Translations under genes and position numbers: made by a program | Notes under the pieces: generated by a model | What the model saw: only the letters and a program-made list of their open reading frames with translations | The model's database searches: none | Told to the model about the DNA's origin: nothing | Part shown: positions 1 to 8,523 of the stretch, piece after piece | Position numbering within the stretch: the stretch's first letter is position 1 | How the letters are laid out: each line of letters begins with the position of its first letter | Assembly (NCBI RefSeq): GCF_023227905.1 | Contig: NZ_JALOCF010000036.1 | Coordinates: 1-47,790 of the forward strand | Length of the DNA: 47,790 nt | Direction of reading: 5' to 3' | Source of the DNA: Methylobacter sp. | GTDB lineage: Bacteria > Pseudomonadota > Gammaproteobacteria > Methylococcales > Methylomonadaceae

Positions 1-55
1 TCTCGCGGCGTGGGTCTTTGAGGTCTTCGAAATACGGCAGCGGATTGGGTAACAT
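1..55 (-). CDS. ISAs1-like (H-repeat type) transposase, N-terminal fragment cut by window edge
   Basis: Reading the minus strand from ATG at 55 gives MLPNPLPYFEDLKDPRRE and runs off the window. A short leader followed by a 'F-x-D-L-x-D-P-R' motif is typical of the N-terminus of ISAs1 family DDE transposases (established family knowledge). Only 18 residues are visible, so the family call is tentative and it cannot be said whether the gene is intact. Upstream on the same strand, a CAGGGCAATCGCG stretch (127 down to 115) may be the inverted repeat at the element end. That would put the insertion boundary next to the start of the helicase gene at 210. Confidence 0.45.
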   Translation of the reverse strand, partial: MLPNPLPYFEDLKDPRRE

Positions 56-209
56 TCTTGTTATCTCTGCAAATTGCCAATTCTATACTTCTTGTCCTGT
101 CAATGGCGAGATAGCGCGATTGCCCTGATTGTTACAGATACCTATTCCTGTAACTACGCCGGATTGCAGTACAATAAGCGCTTTGCCCAACTGTTCGCCG
201 ATATCAAAT

Positions 210-3200
210 ATGATTAATCAAAAAAAACTGCTCCGCTCCGATATACGCTACGAATGTGGCGACGCTTTCTATGAGCGTGGACGCAGCTACTTTGAAAGAG
301 GCATGGTGATTAATTTCACCGTTAAAAGCGAAGGCGCTCTTTTTGTACAGCTCAATGCTGCCGTTAAAGGCACCAATGTAGATCCGTATCGACAAAATAT
401 CCGTATCATTTGGCGGCCGGACTATAGCGCGGCAGAGATTGAAGGGGACTGCACCTGCCCCATAGGCTATAACTGCAAACATGTTGCCGCTGTTTGCCTG
501 ATGTATCAAAATCCCAAGCAAAACCTTCCTGCCACGGAAGATAAGACCAATTGCCTTGATTGGCTCGACAGCCTTCATGAGCAAGTGCCGAAACAACGCG
601 ATGCCTGCCAGGACTTCATCGCGTATATCCTCAAACCCGGCAACACAAAGCACGAATTCACCGTTGAGTTTTTAATTACCAAAGCCAAAAAAACCGGCGG
701 TTTGAATAAAGGCAGAAGAACGACCTTAAACAATCTCCGCTACAGCTATTCCTATCTCAATTATGTGCAACCGGAAGATCAGGAAATCGCAAAACTGCTG
801 ACTGCGCTTAATCCCGCTTTTAAGGATGAACCCTTAATTGCCGGCGCTACCGGTTACTTGGCCTTGTCCAAGTTGCTGAAAACAGGCCGACTGTTCTGGC
901 AAGACACTGAGCGAGTGCCATTAACAAAAGGCGTTGTCCACGATTTAAAATTTGTCTGGCAGACCGCCGATAACGGCGATTATCAATTAACGACCGAAAT
1001 CGACCCGCCTGCGACCCTGCTGCTTACCGATCCGCCGCAATATCTGGACGAAGCTTTGGGCATGATAGGTCCAGTCAACACCCACAATCTGTCGATGGAG
1101 CAGCTTAAACATATTCTGTCCGCCCCGCGTATCCCGGCCGAGCATGCCGATGAATTCAGTCAGCGCCTGCTTATCGAGCACCCCAGCCTGCCGCTGCCTG
1201 CTCCCAAAAAAATCGAACTCATCGAAGCCGACGAGCTGACGCCTATCCCTCAGCTATTGCTGTTCGGACATCAGGCAACGCCCCAGCAGTACACCCATTT
1301 TATGGCAGTCAGTTTCAATTATGGTGAATGGACACTTTCTGCGACCTCTCCTGAAGACTACAGCGTCGTAAAAACCGGGCAGGGGCTGGTGCGGGTTAAA
1401 CGCAACCTGGAAGCCGAGCAGATGGCAATACATCGCCTGACCGAGTTCGGTTTTATCGCCGCCCCATCCATCGAAACCGGCATACAAGAACTGCTTTTAT
1501 ACAGCCCGGCAAAAACAGTAATGGACAGCGCCGCGCGTTGGGGGGACTTTCTCCAGAACACCTTGCTGGAGTTGGAACAGGACGGCTGGATGATCGACAT
1601 TGATGACAGTTTCCTGCTTAATTTCCAAACCGCCCAAAACTGGGATGCCCAGATCAGCGAAAGCCAACAGGACTGGTTTGAAATGCACTTTACCATCGAA
1701 GTCAACGGCCAGCCTCTGCCTCTGCTGCCGTTAATCATGCCGGTGCTGGAAAACTACGACCCCGAACACCTACCGGAAATGCTCAGCATACCGCTAGGCG
1801 CGCACAACTACCTGAACTTGCCCAGCGATAAAATCAAACCGTTTCTGAACGTATTGATAGAACTGTTTAACACCAGCACCTTGGGCAAGGACGGAGTACT
1901 GAAACTGTCCCGTTTTAACGCCGCAACGCTGGCTGACATGGAAGAACAAAATCACGGTCTGTTCAGCATCAGCGGCGGAAAAGAGTTGCGGGAGTTGGGA
2001 CAAAAACTGAAAAATTTTACCGGCATCCAGGATGTCGCCCTGCCCAATAACTTGCAGGCGGAACTGAGGCCTTATCAGCAGCAAGGCCTCAACTGGCTGC
2101 AATTTTTACGGGAGTATAAATTCTCCGGCATACTCGCCGACGACATGGGCCTGGGCAAAACCATACAAACCCTCGCCCACCTGTTGCTCGAAAAACAAAA
2201 CGGCCGGATGCGCCTGCCCTGCCTGATCATCGCGCCGACCAGCCTGATGAGCAACTGGCGTCGGGAAACCGAACGCTTCACGCCTGATTTGAAAATCCTG
2301 ATCTTGCAGGGCAACGAACGCAAACAACTATTCTACAAAATCAGGGACTACGACCTGATCCTGACCACCTACCCTTTGCTGTCCAGAGATGAGGAAACGC
2401 TGCTGGAGCATGACTACCATTACCTGATCCTCGACGAAGCCCAAACCGTTAAAAACCCGCTGTCCAAAGCCGCGCAATTGGTGCGCCGCATCAAAGCCAA
2501 TCACCGGCTTTGCCTGACCGGCACGCCGATGGAAAACCATCTGGGGGAACTGTGGGCGCAATTCGATTTCCTGATGCCGGGCTTCCTGGGCGACATCGCC
2601 ACCTTTAAAAAACTCTACCGCACCCCGATTGAAGTGCATGGCGATAGCGAGCAAAGAGCACGGCTGTCGCGCCGGGTTGCACCTTTTATGCTGCGTCGCA
2701 CCAAGCAGGAAGTCGCCACCGAACTGCCGTCCAAAACCGAAATCATCCGTTCCGTACCGCTTTATGACAAACAGGCCGCGTTATACGAGAGCATCCGCCT
2801 GACCATGGAGAAAAAAGTCCGCGATGCGATTGCCCTGAAAGGCCTGTCGCGCAGCCATATCACCATCCTGGATGCCTTGCTTAAACTGCGCCAAACCTGC
2901 TGCGACCCGCGCACCCTGTCGCTCAAGGAAGCGCAAAAAGTGCAGGAATCCGCAAAGCTCGACCTGCTGATGGAGCTATTGCCTGAGCAGCTCGAAGAAG
3001 GCCGCCGAATTCTGGTGTTCTCGCAATTCACCCGCATGATTGCGCTGATTGAAAATGAATTAACCGCAAAAAACATCGGCTACGCCAAACTGACCGGCCA
3101 AACCCGCAACCGCGACGAAGCCATAGAACGGTTTAAAAGTGGGCAAGTAAACGTCTTCCTGATCAGTCTTAAAGCCGGAGGCGTCGGCTTAAACCTGACC

Positions 3201-3464
3201 GAAGCCGACACCGTGATTATTTACGACCCGTGGTGGAACCCCGCCGCAGAAAGCCAGGCCGCAGACCGCGCCCATCGCATCGGCCAGGACAAACCGGTAT
3301 TCGTGTACAAACTGATTACCGAAAATACCGTCGAGGAAAAGATTATCGCGATGCAGGATAAAAAGCGCGCCTTGGCCGAAGGCATTTACAAAGGCGGCGA
3401 GAAAGAGGAATCGTTGAAACTGACGGCGGAAGACCTGACGGCTTTGTTCGAACCGTTGACATAA
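210..3464 (+). CDS. SWIM zinc finger SNF2/RapA-like DEAD-box helicase
   Basis: Large superfamily 2 ATPase of the bacterial SWI2/SNF2 group, probably a DNA translocase or remodeller; the exact substrate is not known for this group. An N-terminal SWIM zinc-binding motif (C-x-C-x5-C-x-H, about residues 81-91) is followed by a long central region. The SNF2 core comes next: Walker A DDMGLGKT near residue 642, DEAQ box near 740, and the C-terminal helicase motif VGLNLTEADTVI with WWNPAAESQAADRAHRIGQ near 1005-1035. The ATG at 210 gives 1084 aa. An in-frame TTG at 129 would add 27 residues, but they overlap the putative IS end and look unlike protein, so I prefer 210. No strong Shine-Dalgarno is visible. 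It is transcribed away from the transposase fragment, so its native promoter may have been disturbed. Confidence 0.9.
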   Translation: MINQKKLLRSDIRYECGDAFYERGRSYFERGMVINFTVKSEGALFVQLNAAVKGTNVDPYRQNIRIIWRPDYSAAEIEGDCTCPIGYNCKHVAAVCLMYQNPKQNLPATEDKTNCLDWLDSLHEQVPKQRDACQDFIAYILKPGNTKHEFTVEFLITKAKKTGGLNKGRRTTLNNLRYSYSYLNYVQPEDQEIAKLLTALNPAFKDEPLIAGATGYLALSKLLKTGRLFWQDTERVPLTKGVVHDLKFVWQTADNGDYQLTTEIDPPATLLLTDPPQYLDEALGMIGPVNTHNLSMEQLKHILSAPRIPAEHADEFSQRLLIEHPSLPLPAPKKIELIEADELTPIPQLLLFGHQATPQQYTHFMAVSFNYGEWTLSATSPEDYSVVKTGQGLVRVKRNLEAEQMAIHRLTEFGFIAAPSIETGIQELLLYSPAKTVMDSAARWGDFLQNTLLELEQDGWMIDIDDSFLLNFQTAQNWDAQISESQQDWFEMHFTIEVNGQPLPLLPLIMPVLENYDPEHLPEMLSIPLGAHNYLNLPSDKIKPFLNVLIELFNTSTLGKDGVLKLSRFNAATLADMEEQNHGLFSISGGKELRELGQKLKNFTGIQDVALPNNLQAELRPYQQQGLNWLQFLREYKFSGILADDMGLGKTIQTLAHLLLEKQNGRMRLPCLIIAPTSLMSNWRRETERFTPDLKILILQGNERKQLFYKIRDYDLILTTYPLLSRDEETLLEHDYHYLILDEAQTVKNPLSKAAQLVRRIKANHRLCLTGTPMENHLGELWAQFDFLMPGFLGDIATFKKLYRTPIEVHGDSEQRARLSRRVAPFMLRRTKQEVATELPSKTEIIRSVPLYDKQAALYESIRLTMEKKVRDAIALKGLSRSHITILDALLKLRQTCCDPRTLSLKEAQKVQESAKLDLLMELLPEQLEEGRRILVFSQFTRMIALIENELTAKNIGYAKLTGQTRNRDEAIERFKSGQVNVFLISLKAGGVGLNLTEADTVIIYDPWWNPAAESQAADRAHRIGQDKPVFVYKLITENTVEEKIIAMQDKKRALAEGIYKGGEKEESLKLTAEDLTALFEPLT

Positions 3465-4001
3465 GCTAAAGCCATGGCGAACAACGCCCCAGGTTACGCC
3501 TTACTGCTGTAGCCGTTTGATAAAGGTTCGTGAAAGCTTCGGTCGATACAATGGCCTCTGGTAGCCGTTCAAACAAACCTCCTCATGTTCTTCCAACGGC
3601 AACGTGGCACGTTTTTCTTGCCCCTCTCGACGGGTAAGCTTCCCGTGCCCCAGAATTGAACGGTTACCAACCGCTTATCCGGCAGCAACTCGCCATAAGC
3701 CTGCACGCTGCAATGCCGCCAGGCGTCCTGGTTCCTTGCCCGGTACTACCTCGGTTTCCGTGCAGTCTTTTCTCCACGATAACTTCCAAGCGTACCAATC
3801 CATAATCTCATAAATGTCAGCCTGAATGCGCGAGGCCACGGGACAATATTTTGTCGGGCGGCTATGAAGCAGACATGACGTACCGTAGAATAGCAAGTCT
3901 TATATTTGAAGAACGGTTTTACAAGGTATAAAAATTTATCGTCAGTCTAATTTTTTGCAAACATAAAACTGTGCTTATTTAGGCTGATCAAAAAAGATGT
4001 T
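3465..4001. other. 537-bp gene-free stretch with a decayed minus-strand coding remnant
   Basis: No intact gene is visible. On the minus strand three overlapping frames read like one broken protein. About 3896-3675 ends in WRVAAG then a stop. A second frame (about 3720-3573) contains YGELLPDKRLVTVQFWGTGS and ends MRRFV-stop. A third (about 3690-3501) contains EEVCLNGYQRPLYRPKLSRT and ends RLQQ-stop. The switching between frames suggests an old frameshifted gene or mobile-element remnant. I cannot assign a family. The last 100 bp before recQ are AT-rich and probably hold its promoter. Confidence 0.4.
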
Positions 4002-6140
4002 ATGAGTAACAAACCCATCGAAATCCTCAAAACCGTTTTCGGCTACGATAAATTCAGGGGATCGCAGCAGGACGTCATCGAACAACTGATCGCCGGTCAA
4101 GACGCCTTGGTGCTAATGCCGACCGGCGGCGGCAAGTCGTTGTGCTACCAGATTCCGGCGCTGATCAGGCCCGGCGTCGGCATTGTGATTTCCCCATTGA
4201 TCGCGTTAATGCAGGACCAGGTCAATGCCTTGCTGCAATTGGGCGTCAAAGCCGCCTTCCTGAACTCGACCTTGTCCCTCGAAGAATCCCGAAGCGTCGA
4301 GCGGCAACTGCTTAACGGCGAGCTGGATTTGCTGTACATCGCCCCGGAACGGCTGACCTCGGAGCGTACCGGCGCGTTGTTCAAGCAGATCAAGATTGCA
4401 CTGTTTGCGATTGACGAGGCGCATTGCGTGTCGCAATGGGGGCACGATTTTCGATCCGATTATCTCCAGCTGTCTCTGCTGCACGAGCGTTTCCCCGACA
4501 TTCCCCGTATCGCGCTGACTGCAACCGCAGACGACAAAACCCGCGAAGAAATCAAATTACGCCTGAATCTGGAGCAAGCAAAGCTCTATCTTAGCGGCTT
4601 CGATCGCCCGAACATCCGTTACCGGATCGTGCAAAAACAAAATGCCCGCGATCAGCTCATCGATTTTATCCGCGCCGAACATGCCGGCGATTCCGGGATT
4701 GTGTATTGCCTGTCGCGCAAGAAAGTCGACGCCACCGCCGAATGGCTCAGAACCAAGGGCGTCAACGCCCTGCCCTATCATGCCGGGATGGATGCCGGTT
4801 TGCGCGCCAAACACCAGCACCAGTTTTTAATGGAAGAGGGTTTGGTGATTGTGGCGACCATTGCGTTCGGCATGGGCATCGACAAGCCCAACGTCCGCTT
4901 TGTCGCGCATCTGGATTTACCCAAAAGCGTTGAAGCCTATTATCAGGAGACCGGCCGCGGCGGACGCGACGGCTTGCCCGCCAACGCCTGGATGGCTTAC
5001 GGCTTGCAGGATGTGATCACGCTGCGAAAAATGCTCCAGGATTCCAATGCCGATGAAGCGCACAAGCGCATCGAATACCACAAACTGGATGCGATGCTGG
5101 CCTTGTGCGAGCAGGTTCATTGCCGTCGCCAAGCCTTGCTGAGCTATTTCGGCGACCGTCTTGAGCAGCCCTGCGGCAACTGCGACACCTGCCTGGAACC
5201 GGTCAAGACCTGGGACGGCACGGTAGCCGCTCAAAAAGCGCTATCCTGCATCCATCGCACCCATCAGCGTTACGGCGTCGGCTATTTGATTGATGTGTTG
5301 CGCGGCAAGTCTACCGACCGGATTCTAAAGTCCGCCCATGACCAGCTATCGACCTTCGGCATCGGCATTGATATTGAAGAACAGCAATGGCATTCGGTAT
5401 TCAGGCAGCTGGTCGCACGGGGATTGGTTGCGGTCAATTTCGACCAATTCGGCGCATTGCAACTGACCGAAGCCTGTCGGCCGATTTTGCGCGGCGAGCA
5501 GCAATTGATGCTGCGCAAGGATTTACAGCCTGAGAAAGTCAAAGGCAGCAAGAAGACCAGCCGGGAATTTGCTAAGGCGGACGATACCCTGCTGTGGAAT
5601 GCGTTGCGCGCCAAACGTAAGATGATTGCCGATGCCCAGGATGTGCCGCCTTATGTTATTTTTCATGACGCGACCTTGATGGCGATGCTGGAAGCCAAGC
5701 CGACCAATCGCCAGCAAATGAGCCTGCTGTCCGGCATCGGTGTGCGCAAGCTGGAGCTTTATGCCGATGAATTCCTGGCCGTGATCAGCGAATTTGTCGA
5801 TATCAACAAAAACGGGCCGATCGGCCTGTCGGACACCATGGCCGAATCGGTGGCCTTGTTCCGGCTGGGGTACAGCGTCAAGCAGATTGCCCAGCAACGG
5901 GAGCTGCAAGAGTCGACTGTTTACGGGCATCTGGCCCAATCTCTGGAACAGGGATTGCTGGTACTGACCGATGTCGTGGAGCTACCCGAGCAGGAAATCA
6001 GGCGCATAGAACAGGCTATTATGGACTTGCCCGAAGAGCAACGGAACGCGCTCAAGCCGATTTATGAACTGTTTGGCGGGCAATACAGTTACGGAGTTTT
6101 GCGGTGCATCAGGGCGGCGTTGCAGCATCAAACGGGGTGA
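4002..6140 (+). CDS. recQ: ATP-dependent DNA helicase RecQ
   Basis: 3'-5' DNA helicase of recombination and replication-fork repair. Walker A TGGGKS lies at residues 41-46, DEAH with the aromatic-rich loop CVSQWGHDFR follows near 139, and the motif VI region EAYYQETGRGGRDG is intact. Four zinc-ligand cysteines (C-x5-C ... C-x2-C region, about 368-396), an RQC domain and an HRDC domain (about 525-600) follow. At 712 aa it is about 100 residues longer than E. coli RecQ (about 610). The extra C-terminus contains a helix-turn-helix-like stretch (LGYSVKQIAQQRELQESTVY) seen in many non-enteric RecQ proteins, possibly an additional DNA-binding wing. It stands alone downstream of a degenerate region; nothing visible suggests operon membership. 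Confidence 0.96.
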   Translation: MSNKPIEILKTVFGYDKFRGSQQDVIEQLIAGQDALVLMPTGGGKSLCYQIPALIRPGVGIVISPLIALMQDQVNALLQLGVKAAFLNSTLSLEESRSVERQLLNGELDLLYIAPERLTSERTGALFKQIKIALFAIDEAHCVSQWGHDFRSDYLQLSLLHERFPDIPRIALTATADDKTREEIKLRLNLEQAKLYLSGFDRPNIRYRIVQKQNARDQLIDFIRAEHAGDSGIVYCLSRKKVDATAEWLRTKGVNALPYHAGMDAGLRAKHQHQFLMEEGLVIVATIAFGMGIDKPNVRFVAHLDLPKSVEAYYQETGRGGRDGLPANAWMAYGLQDVITLRKMLQDSNADEAHKRIEYHKLDAMLALCEQVHCRRQALLSYFGDRLEQPCGNCDTCLEPVKTWDGTVAAQKALSCIHRTHQRYGVGYLIDVLRGKSTDRILKSAHDQLSTFGIGIDIEEQQWHSVFRQLVARGLVAVNFDQFGALQLTEACRPILRGEQQLMLRKDLQPEKVKGSKKTSREFAKADDTLLWNALRAKRKMIADAQDVPPYVIFHDATLMAMLEAKPTNRQQMSLLSGIGVRKLELYADEFLAVISEFVDINKNGPIGLSDTMAESVALFRLGYSVKQIAQQRELQESTVYGHLAQSLEQGLLVLTDVVELPEQEIRRIEQAIMDLPEEQRNALKPIYELFGGQYSYGVLRCIRAALQHQTG

Positions 6141-6173
6141 TTATTCTATCTTGTGGACGCATCAAAATTTTTA

Positions 6174-6222
6174 TTCACCACGAAGACACGAAGAAATAAA
6201 ACTTCGCGTCTTCGTGGTGAAA
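6174..6222. repeat. Palindromic repeat family A, copy 1
   Basis: Imperfect inverted repeat: TTCACCACGAAGACACGAAG on the left and CTTCGCGTCTTCGTGGTGAA on the right around a short AT-rich centre. It ends 19 bp before the start codon at 6242, so it would form a stem-loop in the leader of that mRNA. Related copies lie at 7741-7825 and 23401-23597. Confidence 0.85.
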
Positions 6223-6241
6223 ATCTCTACTTTTTTGACCA

Positions 6242-6925
6242 ATGAAATTCTCGATCATTATCCCAACCTTGAATGAAGAAAAAACCATTGCCTCGTGCCT
6301 GCTGCCGTTGCAGCCATTGCGCAATAACTGTGAAATTATCATTGTCGATGCCGGAAACGCATCGTCTAATTTCCCCCATGCCCATCTGGCCGACAAAATC
6401 ATCAGCTCCAAAAAAGGCCGCGCCCGGCAAATGAACCTCGGCGCAAGCCATGCCGGCGGCGACGTATTAATATTCCTTCATGCCGACACCTATCTGCCCG
6501 ACAACGCCTTGCAATTAATCGAACAACACCTGGACAGCAAGCAATGGGGCCGATTCGACATTCAATTAAGCGGCGATCATTTCATGTTAAAAGTAATCGC
6601 CTGGATGATGAACCGGCGCTCCCGCCTGACCGGCATTGCCACCGGCGATCAAACGATTTTTGTGACCCGGCAAGCGTTTGCGGCGGCGGGCCAATACCCT
6701 GAAATTGCTTTGATGGAAGACATTGCGTTGAGCAAAGCACTAAAAAAAATCAGTCCGCCGCTTTGCCTTGACGCCAAAGTCACCAGTTCCGGGCGAAGAT
6801 GGGAGCATTTCGGCGTTTACCGGACTATACTGCTGATGTGGACTTTACGGCTGCGTTATTTCTTTAACACGGACCCGCAACGACTGGCCGAACTTTATTC
6901 GAGGGGGCGATTTTGGAAACCATAA
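6242..6925 (+). CDS. TIGR04283-type family 2 glycosyltransferase
   Basis: Cytosolic GT-A fold glycosyltransferase of 227 aa. The nucleotide-binding start (FSIIIPTLNEE) is followed by a VDAG loop and the metal-binding LHADT (DxD-like) near residue 80. Databases call this subfamily 'arsenosugar biosynthesis glycosyltransferase', but the name comes from a few gene neighbourhoods and no arsenic gene is visible here. It overlaps the next gene, a fatty acid hydroxylase, by 13 nt, so the two are probably translated together. A second enzyme usually paired with this family lies at 7879. A palindromic repeat sits directly upstream. The acceptor is unknown; a lipid or isoprenoid is an inference from the neighbour. 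Confidence 0.8.
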   Translation: MKFSIIIPTLNEEKTIASCLLPLQPLRNNCEIIIVDAGNASSNFPHAHLADKIISSKKGRARQMNLGASHAGGDVLIFLHADTYLPDNALQLIEQHLDSKQWGRFDIQLSGDHFMLKVIAWMMNRRSRLTGIATGDQTIFVTRQAFAAAGQYPEIALMEDIALSKALKKISPPLCLDAKVTSSGRRWEHFGVYRTILLMWTLRLRYFFNTDPQRLAELYSRGRFWKP

Positions 6926-7704
6926 TCCGTTTATCCGTAGCACTGGCTATTTTTTTCCTGATGATAGCCTGGGAATACGCTCGTCCCAGACGAACCTTGC
7001 ATATCGGCCGTACGCAGCGCTGGCCGACCAATCTGGGCCTCGCCGCGTTCAACGTTTTAGTCATGCGCTTCAGCTTGGGCAGTGCCGCCTTTTTCAGCGC
7101 GGCCGCTGCCGCAGAGCACGGCTATGGCATATTAAACCTTGTCCGGGCCCCGGAATGGCTGTCGGTCATCGTCACCTTGCTGCTGCTGGATTTTGCGGTT
7201 TACCTCCAGCACATTGCTACGCACAAATGGGCGCCGCTCTGGCGCTTGCACCAGGTGCATCATACCGATCTGGAATTCGACGCGACCACCGCCGTGCGTT
7301 TTCACCCATTGGAAATCATGATTTCGATGGTTTACAAAGTGCTGTGGATCGTTTTGATCGGCGCAACGCCGTGGGCGGTTATCGCTTTCGAGATACTGCT
7401 TAACGGCGCGGCGACATTCAACCACAGCAATATCAATATCCCGCCGGCAATCGATAAGAAACTGCGCTGGATGGTCATCACCCCGGACATGCACCGTATC
7501 CACCATTCGACTTTTCCGGTCGAGACCGACAGCAATTACGGCTTTTCGTTTTCTTTTTGGGACCGACTGTGCGACACCTACACCGAAGAACCCAGGCAGC
7601 CGCAGACATCTATGGACATCGGCTTGACGCCTTTCCGCGACGTGCGTGAACTGGGGTTTGTGGAGTTATTGCGGTTGCCTTTTAAAGCGTTGCGGAAACG
7701 GTGA
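6913..7704 (+). CDS. Sterol desaturase / fatty acid hydroxylase family membrane protein
   Basis: Integral membrane di-iron oxygenase of the ERG3/carotenoid hydroxylase superfamily, 263 aa. Histidine clusters that bind the iron pair are visible: HIATH, then HQVHH about 12 residues on, NHSN, and MHRIHHS near the C-terminus. Several hydrophobic segments flank them. The start is a TTG at 6913, chosen because a GAGGGGG Shine-Dalgarno lies 5-12 nt upstream and because it lies inside the end of the glycosyltransferase gene (13-nt overlap), a layout suggesting translational coupling. The hydroxylated substrate cannot be read from the sequence; lipids, carotenoids and hopanoid-like molecules are all possible. 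Confidence 0.85.
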   Translation: METIIRLSVALAIFFLMIAWEYARPRRTLHIGRTQRWPTNLGLAAFNVLVMRFSLGSAAFFSAAAAAEHGYGILNLVRAPEWLSVIVTLLLLDFAVYLQHIATHKWAPLWRLHQVHHTDLEFDATTAVRFHPLEIMISMVYKVLWIVLIGATPWAVIAFEILLNGAATFNHSNINIPPAIDKKLRWMVITPDMHRIHHSTFPVETDSNYGFSFSFWDRLCDTYTEEPRQPQTSMDIGLTPFRDVRELGFVELLRLPFKALRKR

Positions 7705-7740
7705 TTCATTTAATATCCATAAGTATCAACTAAAGATGTA

Positions 7741-7825
7741 TCACCACGAAGAACACGAAGTTTTATCTTTCCTTCGTGTTCTTCGTGTCGCCTAGAGGCG
7801 CCTACTTTTGGCTTCGTGGTGAATT
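7741..7825. repeat. Palindromic repeat family A, copy 2, with internal insert
   Basis: Left arm TCACCACGAAGAACACGAAG and right arm CTTCGTGTTCTTCGTG ... CTTCGTGGTGAA. Compared with copy 1, the right arm is split at about 7788-7811 by roughly 24 bp containing the small palindrome AGGCGCCT. It lies 54 bp before the start codon at 7879. Confidence 0.8.
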
Positions 7826-7878
7826 AATCGTTTTACATTAGCTGACACTTAATAGAGCAACTGACATCTTGCCTTTAT

Positions 7879-8505
7879 ATGACTTACAAATACCCTAATG
7901 CCGTGCTGATGATTTTCTGTAAAGCCCCGGTTCCCGGCCAGGTTAAAACCCGCCTAATGCCGGAACTGACTGCCGAACAGGCCGCCGGACTTCATACCGA
8001 GCTCAGCACAGCAACGCTGCAACGGGCGGCGCTAAGCAAGCTATGCCCCGTGCAACTGTGGTGCACGCCATCCATCGACCATATATTTTTTACTGAATCG
8101 AAAGCCGCCTATCCGCTACTGCTAAAGCAGCAACAAGGGGCCGATTTGGGCGAGCGCATGCACCTCGCTTTTTGCTCGGCGCTTGCCAGTTACTCACGCG
8201 CTCTGCTAATGGGTTGCGATTGCCCGTCAATGACCGAGCAGGATCTGGAACAAGCCTTAATTGCTTTAAATGAGGACAATGAAGTCGTGTTAGCCCCGGC
8301 GGAAGACGGCGGCTACGTCATGATCGGGCTCAGTCAGCCCCGGCCGGAACTCTTTGATAACATGCCCTGGGGAACAGATCGGGTGCTGGCCCAAACCCGG
8401 TCCCGCATCGAACGCTATAAGCTTCGCCATCACGAACTGAACGAGCAGTGGGATTTGGATACGCCGCAGGATTTGGAACGGTACCGTCTACTTCAAAGCA
8501 GATAA
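7879..8505 (+). CDS. TIGR04282-type glycosyltransferase (DUF2064)
   Basis: Nucleotidyl/glycosyltransferase-like protein of 208 aa with the GT-A family start LMIFCKAPVPGQVKTRL, where K and R of 'PGxVKTRL' resemble the nucleotide-sugar or NTP binding loop of MobA/CofC-like enzymes. A metal-binding stretch CDCPSMT lies near residue 115, and the family signature APAEDGGYVMIGL follows. Like its TIGR04283 partner at 6242 it is often named for arsenosugar synthesis, but the window gives no direct support for arsenic chemistry. It is separated from the hydroxylase by a 174-bp gap holding a palindromic repeat, so co-transcription is possible but unproven. Confidence 0.8.
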   Translation: MTYKYPNAVLMIFCKAPVPGQVKTRLMPELTAEQAAGLHTELSTATLQRAALSKLCPVQLWCTPSIDHIFFTESKAAYPLLLKQQQGADLGERMHLAFCSALASYSRALLMGCDCPSMTEQDLEQALIALNEDNEVVLAPAEDGGYVMIGLSQPRPELFDNMPWGTDRVLAQTRSRIERYKLRHHELNEQWDLDTPQDLERYRLLQSR

Positions 8506-8523
8506 GCGCAAGGTTCCGTTGTC

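Noticed and set aside
3465..4001. Group II intron 3' end or retron
   Set aside because: No domain V-like hairpin or reverse transcriptase motif could be found; left as an unassigned remnant.
6242..8505. An arsenic-resistance or arsenosugar gene island
   Set aside because: Only family labels point to arsenic; no arsenic methyltransferase, reductase or transporter is visible.
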